From NCBI RefSeq assembly GCF_002910905.1, contig NZ_NEUE01000201.1, forward strand, positions 1 through 33,164: a stretch of DNA of 33,164 nucleotides, in the 5' to 3' direction. The first letter of the stretch is position 1, and the number at the start of each line of letters is the position of its first letter. This document shows, in pieces, positions 11,009 to 21,005 of the stretch. This stretch comes from Streptomyces sp. SM11 (GTDB lineage Bacteria > Actinomycetota > Actinomycetes > Streptomycetales > Streptomycetaceae). A program made the translations under genes and the position numbers. The notes beneath the pieces are model-generated. The model made no database searches. It was not told where the DNA came from and was given only the letters and a program-made list of their open reading frames with translations.

Positions 11009-11635
11009 GTGAGAAGCAGCGGCGACGGTACGGTGGCGGGTGGGCCGTATCCGCAGCACGGCAGTGGAGCCGACCACGCCATCAGGCAGCCGGTTCAACC
11101 GGCAGCGGTGGCAGCGGGCGGCATGGCAGCGGCGAGCGATGCCGGCGACATCGGCTATCGCGGACCGACGGCGTGCGCGGCGGCGGGGATCACCTACCGC
11201 CAGCTGGACTACTGGGCACGAACGGGACTGGTCGAGCCCAGTGTGCGCCCGGCCTACGGGTCGGGGACCCAGCGTCTCTACAGTTTCCGGGACGTGGTCC
11301 TCCTCAAGATCGTCAAGCGGTTCCTGGACACCGGGGTCGCTCTGCAGAACATCCGCACCACGGTCCAGCATCTGCGGGCCCGCGGTTTCCAGGATCTCGA
11401 GCGGATGACGCTGATGAGCGACGGGGCCACGGTCTACGAGTGCTCATCGCCCGACGAGGTCGTCAGCCTGCTCCAGGGCGGGCAGGGGGTCTTCGGGATC
11501 GCCGTCGGTGTCGTCTGGCGGGATGTGGACGCGGCGCTCTCCCAGCTGCACGGCGAGCGGGTCGACACCGGCGAGACGCTCGTCGGACACAACCCCGCGG
11601 ACGAGCTGGCGCGGCGCCGCAACCGCGCCGGCTGA
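11009..11635 (+). CDS. MerR-family regulator, Rv1830/ResR-like
   Basis: This 208-aa protein has a low-complexity N-terminus (1-48), a MerR HTH at about 50-118 (GPTACAAAGITYRQLDYWAR followed by the wing SGTQRLYSF), a dimerisation helix, and a C-terminal part resembling that of Rv1830. Rv1830 (ResR) is a mycobacterial growth regulator whose variants, from memory, are linked to antibiotic resilience. No metal-binding cysteines are present. The GTG at 11009 is chosen because GGAGG (10999-11003) lies five bases before it and a promoter lies just upstream. The longer frame from 10931 would begin inside the operator palindrome. Confidence 0.83.
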   Translation: MRSSGDGTVAGGPYPQHGSGADHAIRQPVQPAAVAAGGMAAASDAGDIGYRGPTACAAAGITYRQLDYWARTGLVEPSVRPAYGSGTQRLYSFRDVVLLKIVKRFLDTGVALQNIRTTVQHLRARGFQDLERMTLMSDGATVYECSSPDEVVSLLQGGQGVFGIAVGVVWRDVDAALSQLHGERVDTGETLVGHNPADELARRRNRAG

Positions 11636-11661
11636 ACACCGCTCGACGCACGGGACGACGA

Positions 11662-11727
11662 ACGGCACTGACGACGGGACGGTCCGGCGCTCCCAGGAGC
11701 GCCGGACCGTCCCGTTGTCAGTGCCGT
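11662..11727 (+). terminator. 32-bp inverted repeat between the MerR gene and dinB
   Basis: The arms 11662-11693 and 11696-11727 are complementary over 32 positions with one G-T exception. The hairpin begins 26 nt after the MerR stop and ends 17 nt before the dinB GTG. No T-run follows. Most likely it is an actinobacterial-type terminator for the upstream cluster. It ends next to the GTAGGG that could serve dinB translation, so an effect on dinB is possible. Confidence 0.75.
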
Positions 11728-11744
11728 AGGGCAGCATCGACGGT

Positions 11745-13199
11745 GTGAGACCCGCGCCCACCATCCTTCACCTGGACATGGACGCCTTCTACGCGTCGGC
11801 GGAGCAGGCGGCCAAGCCGAGCCTGCGTGGCAAGGCGGTCGTGGTGGGCGGCCTCGGCCCGCGCGGTGTGGTCGCCACCGCCTCGTACGAGGCTCGGCGC
11901 CTGGGCGTGCACTCGGCGATGCCCACCGCTCAGGCCCGGCGGCTCGCACCGAACGCGGCCTATCTGGTGCCCCGCTTCTCCCTGTACCGGACGGTGAGCG
12001 ACCAGGTGATGGAGCTCCTGGGGCGGCTGTCGCCCCTGGTGGAGCCGCTCAGCCTGGACGAGGCCTTCGTGGACCTGGAGGCCGGCGGGACGGCGGACGA
12101 CTCGGCGTCGGCCCGTGCGACGGGGGAGGGGCTGAGGGCGGCCATCCGGGCGGTGACCGGCCTCAGCGGATCCGTCGGGCTGGCCGGTTCCAAGATGCTC
12201 GCCAAGATCGCCTCCGAGGAGGCCAAGCCCGACGGGCTGCTCGTCATCGAGCCGGGCACCGAGCGCGAGCTGCTCGCCCCCATGTCCGTCCGCATCCTGC
12301 CGGGGGTCGGTCCGGCCACCGGGGACCATCTCAGACGCGCGGGGATGACCACCGTCCACGACCTGGCCGAGGCGGGCGAGGCGGAGCTCGTACGGCTGGT
12401 CGGCAAGGCTCACGGCCACGGGCTGTACCGGATGGCGCTGGGGCTCGACGACCGGCCGGTGGTCGCCGAGCGGGACGCCAAGTCCGTATCGGTGGAGGAC
12501 ACCTTCGACGTGGACCTGCACGACCGGGTGCGGGTGCGCGCCGAGGTGGAGCGGCTTGCCGTCCGGTGCGTGGAACGGCTGCGCGCCGCTGACCGGTCGG
12601 GCCGCACGGTGGTGCTGAAGGTGCGCCGCTACGACTTCTCCACGCTGACCCGCTCCGAGACCCTCAGAGGCCCCACGGACGACCCCACGGTGGTCCGTGG
12701 GGCGGCGGCGCGGCTGCTGGAGTCCGTCGACACCACGGGAGGCGTACGGCTCCTGGGGGTCGGCGTCACGGGGCTTGCCGACTTCACTCAGGAGGACCTG
12801 TTCGCCCAGGCCGCCGATGCCCGGGATCTTGTACGGCGGGCCGAGGAGGACCGGGTGCCGGCTGTGGAGGGCGGCGAGGAGGCCGTCCCGGAACCCGAGC
12901 CGGACGGGGCGGAGCTGCTCGCAGCCCGGCGCTGGCCCGCCGGACACGACGTGCACCACGAGGAGCACGGGCACGGCTGGGTGCAGGGGAGTGGGGTGGG
13001 CCGGGTCACCGTCCGGTTCGAGGAACCGTGGAGCGCACCCGGCCGGGTCCTCACATTCCGCGTCGACGATCCGATGCTGCGGCCCGCCGATCCGCTGCCG
13101 CTCGTCCGCGAGCCGGCCGGCTACTCCTCCTGGCCCGCCAGTTTGCCGAAGTCCCGGTCGGACGACGGACCCTCCGTGGGCGGGGAGTCCAGCCCGTAG
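11745..13199 (+). CDS. dinB: DNA polymerase IV (Y-family translesion polymerase)
   Basis: This 484-aa error-prone polymerase extends primers past damaged template bases. The palm begins LHLDMDAFYASAE with catalytic D11 and steric-gate F15. The second catalytic pair is D105-E106 in SLDEAF. The fingers, thumb (ILPGVGPATGDHLRRAG, a helix-hairpin-helix, near 184-200) and little-finger domain follow. A sliding-clamp motif QEDLF lies at 349-353. A tail of about 130 residues continues beyond it, longer than in E. coli DinB (about 350 aa). The GTG start lies just after a long hairpin. Its last 79 bases overlap the convergent PRC-barrel gene, so both products end within shared DNA. Confidence 0.93.
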   Translation: MRPAPTILHLDMDAFYASAEQAAKPSLRGKAVVVGGLGPRGVVATASYEARRLGVHSAMPTAQARRLAPNAAYLVPRFSLYRTVSDQVMELLGRLSPLVEPLSLDEAFVDLEAGGTADDSASARATGEGLRAAIRAVTGLSGSVGLAGSKMLAKIASEEAKPDGLLVIEPGTERELLAPMSVRILPGVGPATGDHLRRAGMTTVHDLAEAGEAELVRLVGKAHGHGLYRMALGLDDRPVVAERDAKSVSVEDTFDVDLHDRVRVRAEVERLAVRCVERLRAADRSGRTVVLKVRRYDFSTLTRSETLRGPTDDPTVVRGAAARLLESVDTTGGVRLLGVGVTGLADFTQEDLFAQAADARDLVRRAEEDRVPAVEGGEEAVPEPEPDGAELLAARRWPAGHDVHHEEHGHGWVQGSGVGRVTVRFEEPWSAPGRVLTFRVDDPMLRPADPLPLVREPAGYSSWPASLPKSRSDDGPSVGGESSP

Positions 13200-13492
13200 T
13201 GGCGGTAGAGCTGTAGTTCCTGCTCGGGCGAGAGGTGACGGCCGACGCCGAAGTCCGGCGCGTCCTTGATCAACGCGCGGTCGAAGGGGACGCGGAGCAC
13301 GTCCTCGACGAATTCGCTGGGTTCCAGGGGGACGAAGGCGTCCCTGCTGAACAGGCCGGTGCGGACGGCCGCCCACTCGGGCACGCCCGTCGCGTCGTCG
13401 AGATAGACCTCATCCACCGTTCCGATCTTGGCGCCCTTGCGATCGAATGCCTTGCGGCCGATCAGGCGGCGCGGATCGATATCGGTCTGCAC
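13121..13492 (-). CDS. PRC-barrel domain protein
   Basis: This 123-aa protein has an N-terminal PRC-barrel (about 5-80: RRLIGRKAFDRKGAKIGTVDEVYLD..., cut here). It is the small beta-barrel found in photosynthetic reaction-centre H subunit and the RNA-processing factor RimM. A polar C-terminal part contains LSPEQELQLYRHYGLD. Similar stand-alone proteins are common in Streptomyces and have no established function. GTG 13492 is chosen because GGGAGG precedes it closely; the frame could otherwise extend to 13552. The 3' end overlaps dinB tail to tail by 79 bp. Confidence 0.82.
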   Translation of the reverse strand: MQTDIDPRRLIGRKAFDRKGAKIGTVDEVYLDDATGVPEWAAVRTGLFSRDAFVPLEPSEFVEDVLRVPFDRALIKDAPDFGVGRHLSPEQELQLYRHYGLDSPPTEGPSSDRDFGKLAGQEE

Positions 13493-13629
13493 GGTGCCTC
13501 CCACTGGTCGCAACTGCTCGGGGTGGTCCCTGTTGCTCCACCAGCACCACACAAGTGCAGATCCGTGGTGTCGGCCACTCGAGAGCTCCGGAGTATTGGC
13601 CGCTGGTAGGCTGGCAGTGGCTGCTGACC

Positions 13630-13848
13630 CCGTGCGGGAGAGTCCTCCGGTGCAGAATCCGGAGGCGCCGAAGGAGCAACTCCTCCCCGGAATCTCTCAG
13701 GCCCCCGTACCGCACGGTTGAGGTCACTCTGGAAAGCAGGGCGGTTCCGTGCGGGCGCAGGCTCGGACGGACTCGACCCTCACCGACGGTGAAAGCCGGC
13801 ACGCCTCTGGGCGGGCCGGTGAAGCTCTCAGGTTGAGATGACAGAGGG
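13630..13848 (+). promoter_or_regulatory. Tandem glycine riboswitch controlling gcvP
   Basis: Two glycine aptamers are visible. Aptamer 1 (about 13630-13717) is closed by CCGTGCGG with CCGCACGG and holds GGGAGAG, GCGCCGAAGGAGCAA and AATCTCTCAGG. Aptamer 2 (about 13724-13848) is closed by CTCTG (13727-13731) with CAGAG (13842-13846) and holds ACGGTGAAAGCCGGC and GAAGCTCTCAGG. A short linker joins them, as in cooperative glycine sensors. It lies 67 nt upstream of the gcvP start and should switch on glycine cleavage when glycine is abundant. Confidence 0.93.
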
Positions 13849-13915
13849 GGAGGCCGTTCGGGCACCCGCGCCGTGGTGCCCCTCGCAGGTCGTGACAGAC
13901 CAGGAGGCCTCCACC

Positions 13916-16801
<2,886 letters not shown>

Positions 16802-16853
16802 AGCCGCCTGTCCTGGGGCGTGTGCCGTGAGCGGCGTACGCCGGACATGCGTC

Positions 16854-16887
16854 GGGGCCGGTGCGGAGATCTCTCCGGGCCGGCCCC
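16854..16887 (+). terminator. Hairpin terminator between gcvP and the convergent DUF5999 gene
   Basis: GGGGCCGG and CGGAGA (16854-16869) pair with TCTCCG and CCGGCCCC (16872-16887) around a two-base internal mismatch. The hairpin lies 52 nt after the gcvP stop and 17 nt before the end of the oppositely oriented small gene. It can serve both strands. Confidence 0.75.
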
Positions 16888-16904
16888 TGTTCGTTGGGCC
16901 GTCC

Positions 16905-17111
16905 TCAGGCGGCCTTCACCACGCGGCCGACTGCCAGCGGCCGGTGCGGGGCGATGATCTGCCCGTCGGGCAGCAGTTCGCCGGTGTCCTCGAAGAGCAG
17001 GACGCCGTTGCACAGGAGGCTCCAGCCCTGTTCGGGGTGGTGGGCCGTCAGGCGGGCGGCCTCCCGGTCGGGCGAATCGGCGGTGGGGCAGGGTGGCTGG
17101 TGCTGGCACAT
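16905..17111 (-). CDS. DUF5999 family small protein
   Basis: This 68-aa protein begins MCQHQPPCPTADSPDR, the typical start of the Streptomyces DUF5999 family, and carries the LTAHHPEQGWSLLCNGVLLF core. Three cysteines (C2, C7 and one in LLCNG) and a histidine near the start could bind a metal, but no function is established. The ATG at 17111 is favoured over the longer frame to 17168 because family homology starts there and a GAAAGAA purine stretch precedes it. The 238 nt upstream, reaching to the 36-bp inverted repeat, hold no gene that I can identify. Confidence 0.83.
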   Translation of the reverse strand: MCQHQPPCPTADSPDREAARLTAHHPEQGWSLLCNGVLLFEDTGELLPDGQIIAPHRPLAVGRVVKAA

Positions 17112-17348
17112 GGATGGGTTCTTTCGCTGCGTCGAGTCGAGTGTCCTGCGGCTGGATGAGGTGTTCATGGCCGCCCCCGTATCAGTCGGTCCGGTCCCAG
17201 TGTTGCCCCACGGGGAAGATTCCGCAGGGATTTCGCTGCAGCACCCGTACTCCTCCCATGACGCATCACCCGCGCGGACGGTTCACCGCAACTGCACTGT
17301 CCTTCTGGGTGGTTCGGGGTGGCCGGATGGGGCTAGTCCGAGTGAGCA

Positions 17349-17425
17349 GCAGACCGCCCCCGCAGCACCCCCTTCCGCCGCCCGCACACCGGGCGGCGGA
17401 AGGGGGTGCTGCGGGGGCGGTCTGC
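17349..17425 (-). terminator. 36-bp perfect inverted repeat
   Basis: The arms 17349-17384 and 17390-17425 are perfectly complementary over 36 bp around the 5-nt loop CACAC. The repeat lies 14 bp beyond the stop of the leftward gene at 17440-18024 and most likely ends its transcript. No T-run follows on the minus strand, as is usual for Streptomyces terminators, and the stem is unusually long. Confidence 0.8.
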
Positions 17426-17439
17426 GGGGGCGACTCCGG

Positions 17440-18024
17440 TCAGGCCGAGCTGAGGAGCGGCCCGGGGGCCACCCGCAGCGAGATGACGGGCAGCAGATCG
17501 GCGACCCGGTGCGGGCGGTGGGCGGCGATGCCCGGCGGGGCCGGCGCCAGGGGCACCAGGACGTCCGCCGGCGCGAGCATCCCGCCGGCGGGATCGGCCT
17601 CGGTGTCGCCGTGCAGCCAGAGGGTGAGCATGTACAGCTCGGGGATGGACAGCAGCCGCGCCTGGCAGGCGGTGGCCGACGCCTCCGCCTGCCGGACGGC
17701 CAGCTCGGTCGAGGCGAGGTAGGGCCCCTCGAAGAAGTGCGAGAACGTCCAGCCGTCGGGGGTGAGCACCGTGTCCGCCGCGGCGACCGCGCGGCCCTCG
17801 CTCCGGATCAGGAAGCGCCAGGCCGCGAGGCGTGTCAGGGGCGCTGTCCGGGTGGGAGTGAGCCGGTCCAGCACATGGACGGGAAGCGGTAGTTCGGGAC
17901 TCAGCGGTCCCTGGACGGACCGGAGAGCGGATGTTCGGGCCTCGCGGACCGCGGTGGGAGAACCGAGGGCCGCGAGAACGCTGCGCAGGGCGGGCGCGGG
18001 AGCCGGGGGAACATGCAGCGGCAT
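17440..18024 (-). CDS. Conserved hypothetical protein, function unknown
   Basis: This is a 194-aa protein in the ATG 18024 reading (MPLHVPPAPAPALRSVLAAL). GAGAGG precedes this ATG at suitable spacing; the frame stays open to 18171. The protein has no clear membrane segment, signal peptide or known motif. Arg-rich and Leu/Ala-rich helices alternate, and there is one tryptophan/phenylalanine block (DGWTFSHFFEGPYLAS) that looks like a structural core. Coding bias is normal for Streptomyces, which supports a real gene. It is divergent from the glutamate-cysteine ligase-like gene across a 484-nt AT-rich region. I cannot assign a family. Confidence 0.7.
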   Translation of the reverse strand: MPLHVPPAPAPALRSVLAALGSPTAVREARTSALRSVQGPLSPELPLPVHVLDRLTPTRTAPLTRLAAWRFLIRSEGRAVAAADTVLTPDGWTFSHFFEGPYLASTELAVRQAEASATACQARLLSIPELYMLTLWLHGDTEADPAGGMLAPADVLVPLAPAPPGIAAHRPHRVADLLPVISLRVAPGPLLSSA

Positions 18025-18508
18025 AGTGGGTCGCCTCTCACTTGGAGACACGGTGGAGCTTGGGCGGGTGCAGACGGCGCTGTCGGCATGCGGGGCCTGA
18101 GACGGCCGGTGACGGGCGAGTCGTATCAACTCTCTGCCTCGTTGAGCGAAGTTTATATGACGCATGTTCACACAGTGTTTCCGCTAGCAGCCGATGATAT
18201 GTCTCACAAGGCGTCATCCGGCCTTCGAATCGCGGTATTCCTGGTGATTTGAGCCCTTGTTGTCGAACTCGACCTGGCATCCTTCCGGCGGTGCGGTCGG
18301 CCGAAACTCGTCGGTGTTTCCGCCACGGATGACCCAGCCGAAAATGCGGGGAGCCGCATGCCGCAGGAATGTGCCCCCGGTCTCCTTCCATCAGACTATC
18401 GGGTATCGGAGGCCAGTGGGGGCGTTACGGATCACTTCCGCTGGGCATTATCGATCGTGATGCGAGCGGCCTGGGCCGCGGGCCGCCCACTGGAGGAGGG
18501 ACCCCTAG
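18025..18508. other. 484-nt divergent intergenic region, AT-rich centre
   Basis: No convincing gene is seen here. About 18125-18260 is clearly richer in A+T than the surroundings (AGTTTATATGACGCATGTTC and CGATGATATGTCTCACAAGG, for example), as expected for promoters of the two divergent genes. I could not fix a confident -35/-10 pair. The right end carries the ribosome site GGAGGAGGG (18492-18500) of the next gene. Confidence 0.6.
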
Positions 18509-20014
18509 ATGGGGGAGAAGGTCGTGGCGGTAGCCGTTGACCTGTCCGATCGACAGGCATACCGCACCAAGCTCAACCAGTGCCTGGAGGCTCTGGGCAG
18601 ACTCCTGGCGGAGCGGAGGTTCGACCGGCCGCGGAACCTGATGGGGCTGGAGATAGAGCTGAATCTCGCGGGTTCCGACGGGATGCCCCGGATGATGAAT
18701 CAGGAAGTGCTCCAGCGCATCGCGAGCCGGGATTTCCAGACCGAACTGGGGATGTTCAATCTCGAAGTGAATATTGTTCCGCACCGCCTCGGCGGCCGGG
18801 TATTCGATCAGCTCTCGGAGGAGTTGCGAACCGGACTCGCCTATGCGCACCGCAAGGCGGGGGAGGTGGACGCGGGGATCGTGATGATCGGGATCCTGCC
18901 CACCCTGGGGGAGCGCGACGTGGTGTCCGCGAATCTCTCGGACGTGGACCGTTACACCCTGCTCAACGATCAAATGGCGGCCGCCCGCGGGGAGGATTTC
19001 GCCCTCGATATCGAAGGCGTCGAGCGATTGGTCTGCACCTCGCCTTCGATCGCCCCGGAGTCGGCCTGCACCTCGGTCCAACTGCACCTCCAGGTGACGC
19101 CGGCCCGGTTCGCCGACGTGTGGAACGCCGCCCAGGCGATCACCGGCGTTCAGATCGCGCTGGGCGCCAATGCCCCCTTCCTCTTCGGCAAGGAGCTCTG
19201 GCGGGAGTCACGGCCGCCGCTGTTCCAGCAGGCCACCGACGTACGGCCGCCGGAGCTGGCGAACCAGGGCGTGCGCCCCAGGACCTGGTTCGGTGAGCGC
19301 TGGATCGGCTCCGCCCACGAGCTCTTCGAGGAGAACCTGCGCTACTTTCCGCCGTTGCTGCCGATCTGCGACGACGAGGACCCCCTGAAGGTGCTGGACG
19401 AGGGCGGGGTGCCCGAGCTGGCCGAGCTGGTGCTGCACAACGGCACCGTCTACCGCTGGAACCGCCCGGTGTACGGGATCGCCGACGGTGTTCCCCATCT
19501 GCGGGTGGAGAACCGGGTGCTGCCCGCCGGGCCGACGGTCACCGATGTGATCGCCAACGCCGCGTTCTACTACGGGCTCGTACGGGCGCTCGCCGAGGAG
19601 TCCCGGCCGGTGTGGAGCAGGCTGCCGTTCGAGGCCGCCGAGGAGAATTTCACCGAGGCCTGCCGGCACGGCATCGAGGCCGAGCTGCTCTGGCCCCGGC
19701 CGGGCCGCTCCGGAGGGCTGGCCAGGATCCCCGCCGTACAGCTGGTGCTGGAGGAACTGCTGCCGCTGGCCGCCGTGGGCCTGGACGCCTGGCACATCGA
19801 GCCCGCGGACCGGGACCGCTATCTCGGAGTGATCGAGGAGCGCTGCAGGCGGCGCGTCAACGGGGCCTCCTGGCAGGTGGCCACGTACCGCCGGGCCCTG
19901 GACGCCGGACTCGGGCGCGACGCGGCACTCGCGGCGACCACGCGCCGCTACGCCGAGCTGATGCACGCCGGGGAGCCGGTGCACACCTGGCCGGTGGGAT
20001 TCCCGGCGCCCTGA
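18509..20014 (+). CDS. Glutamate-cysteine ligase family 2 (GCS2) protein
   Basis: This 501-aa protein has the GCS2 fold. GLEIELNL near 46-53 supplies the glutamates expected to bind metal and nucleotide. FNLEVNIVPH (about 83-92) and the histidine-bearing ESACTSVQLHLQV (about 189-201) follow, then a long helical C-terminal part. Family members form a gamma-glutamyl bond with ATP, classically glutamate to cysteine. Actinomycetes make mycothiol and not glutathione, so the natural amine acceptor is uncertain, and weak ligase homologues (YbdK type) exist. ATG 18509 follows GGAGGAGGG (18492-18500). It appears to be a single-gene transcript ending at the hairpin near 20042. Confidence 0.85.
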   Translation: MGEKVVAVAVDLSDRQAYRTKLNQCLEALGRLLAERRFDRPRNLMGLEIELNLAGSDGMPRMMNQEVLQRIASRDFQTELGMFNLEVNIVPHRLGGRVFDQLSEELRTGLAYAHRKAGEVDAGIVMIGILPTLGERDVVSANLSDVDRYTLLNDQMAAARGEDFALDIEGVERLVCTSPSIAPESACTSVQLHLQVTPARFADVWNAAQAITGVQIALGANAPFLFGKELWRESRPPLFQQATDVRPPELANQGVRPRTWFGERWIGSAHELFEENLRYFPPLLPICDDEDPLKVLDEGGVPELAELVLHNGTVYRWNRPVYGIADGVPHLRVENRVLPAGPTVTDVIANAAFYYGLVRALAEESRPVWSRLPFEAAEENFTEACRHGIEAELLWPRPGRSGGLARIPAVQLVLEELLPLAAVGLDAWHIEPADRDRYLGVIEERCRRRVNGASWQVATYRRALDAGLGRDAALAATTRRYAELMHAGEPVHTWPVGFPAP

Positions 20015-20041
20015 GGCCGCCGCCGCGCCGGGCACCGAGGA

Positions 20042-20087
20042 CGCACGGCAGTGACGGGTCCGGTTCCGGGCCGGTCACTGCCGTGCG
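20042..20087. terminator. Bidirectional hairpin between convergent genes
   Basis: The 14-bp arms 20042-20055 (CGCACGGCAGTGAC) and 20074-20087 are perfectly complementary. The bases between them can extend the stem with mismatches. It lies 27 nt after the ligase-like gene and 27 nt beyond the end of the leftward VWA gene, so it can stop both. Confidence 0.75.
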
Positions 20088-20114
20088 GCGCGTGCGGCTT
20101 CGGCTTCCACCCGG

Positions 20115-21005
20115 TCACTCCTGTGCGGCGCGTCCGTTCTGGCCCGCTGCCATGATGGCCTGCAGGATCACCGCCTGGATCTCCGCCGGGTCGCTCACCT
20201 CGTAGCCGTCGCCGCCGGTGACCCGTGCGATCTCGGCGACCTCGTCGCGGTCCGCGTCCGGGCCCACGGCGATGGCGATGACCGGGACGGGGCGCTCCGG
20301 GTCGCGGAGCTCCTTCAGCTCGGCGGTGAGCCCGGTCCGCGAGATGCCGTTCTCGTCCTGGTCGGAGCCGTCGGTGAGGATCACCAGGGCGTTGAACTTG
20401 CCCTTCACGAACGTCGACCGGGCCTCCTTGTACGCGGCCAGCGTCGTGTCGTACAGCCCGGTCGCACCGCCCGGCACCGGCCGCAGGCCCGCGAACGCGG
20501 CCGTGAGCTTCTCCCGGTGGGTCCCGCCGCCCGCGGCCGGGTCGCCGAGCCGCTTCGTCGGCATGAGCCGCCGGTAGTCCTTCTCGCCGTCCAGCGTGGT
20601 GGCGAACTCCCACAGCCCGATCTCGTCGTCCGGGTTGAACTGGCCCAGCGCCCGGATCAGCGACTCCTTGGTGACGTCCATCCGGGACTGGCCCCGGCCC
20701 GGCACGAGTGTCGCCATGGAGCCGGAGGCGTCGACCACCGTGGTCAGCCGGGCGCTCTGCACGGTGACGGTCCACATCCCGAGCGTTTCCCGGAGCTCCT
20801 CCGTCGAGGGCGGCTCGGTGGCCGGTGCGGCGTACGGCTGGGGTTTCCTGCCGCCGGCCGCCACGACGAGGGAGTCCCTCGCGGTCCCGTCGCCGGCCCG
20901 GAACCCGTGCTCGGCGAAGGTGTCCTGAGCCTCCCGGTCGCCCAGCAGGTTCATGAAGCGCAGGGCCGCGCGGGACTCCGCGGTGCTCAGGCGTACCTCG
21001 TTCAC
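20115..21005 (-). CDS. VWA-domain half of a split substrate-binding/VWA protein
   Basis: This is a 296-aa reading frame. Residues 1-75 continue a solute-binding fold (LSTAESRAALRFMNLLGD...). A von Willebrand A domain (about 85-285) follows with metal-binding motif D92-A-S94-G-S96, a threonine in GGATGLYDTT and LTDGSDQ. There is no signal peptide, although the partner gene shows the protein is meant for the cell surface. GTG 21005 overlaps the upstream stop (GTGA) and has no ribosome site. Related Streptomyces proteins are, as I recall, one polypeptide, so this is probably the 3' part of a gene broken by a one-base deletion. Confidence 0.75.
   Translation of the reverse strand: MNEVRLSTAESRAALRFMNLLGDREAQDTFAEHGFRAGDGTARDSLVVAAGGRKPQPYAAPATEPPSTEELRETLGMWTVTVQSARLTTVVDASGSMATLVPGRGQSRMDVTKESLIRALGQFNPDDEIGLWEFATTLDGEKDYRRLMPTKRLGDPAAGGGTHREKLTAAFAGLRPVPGGATGLYDTTLAAYKEARSTFVKGKFNALVILTDGSDQDENGISRTGLTAELKELRDPERPVPVIAIAVGPDADRDEVAEIARVTGGDGYEVSDPAEIQAVILQAIMAAGQNGRAAQE

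Noticed and set aside
11718..13376. 552-aa open frame on the minus strand
   Set aside because: It is the shadow of dinB; the catalytic motifs of polymerase IV are on the plus strand.
13838..13915. Upstream in-frame ATG for gcvP
   Set aside because: It lies inside glycine aptamer 2, whereas ATG 13916 has an ideal AGGAGG. It is kept only as a low-interest observation.
17169..17348. Possible coding region upstream of DUF5999
   Set aside because: Open frames here lack start signals and homology; the stretch looks like ordinary intergenic DNA.
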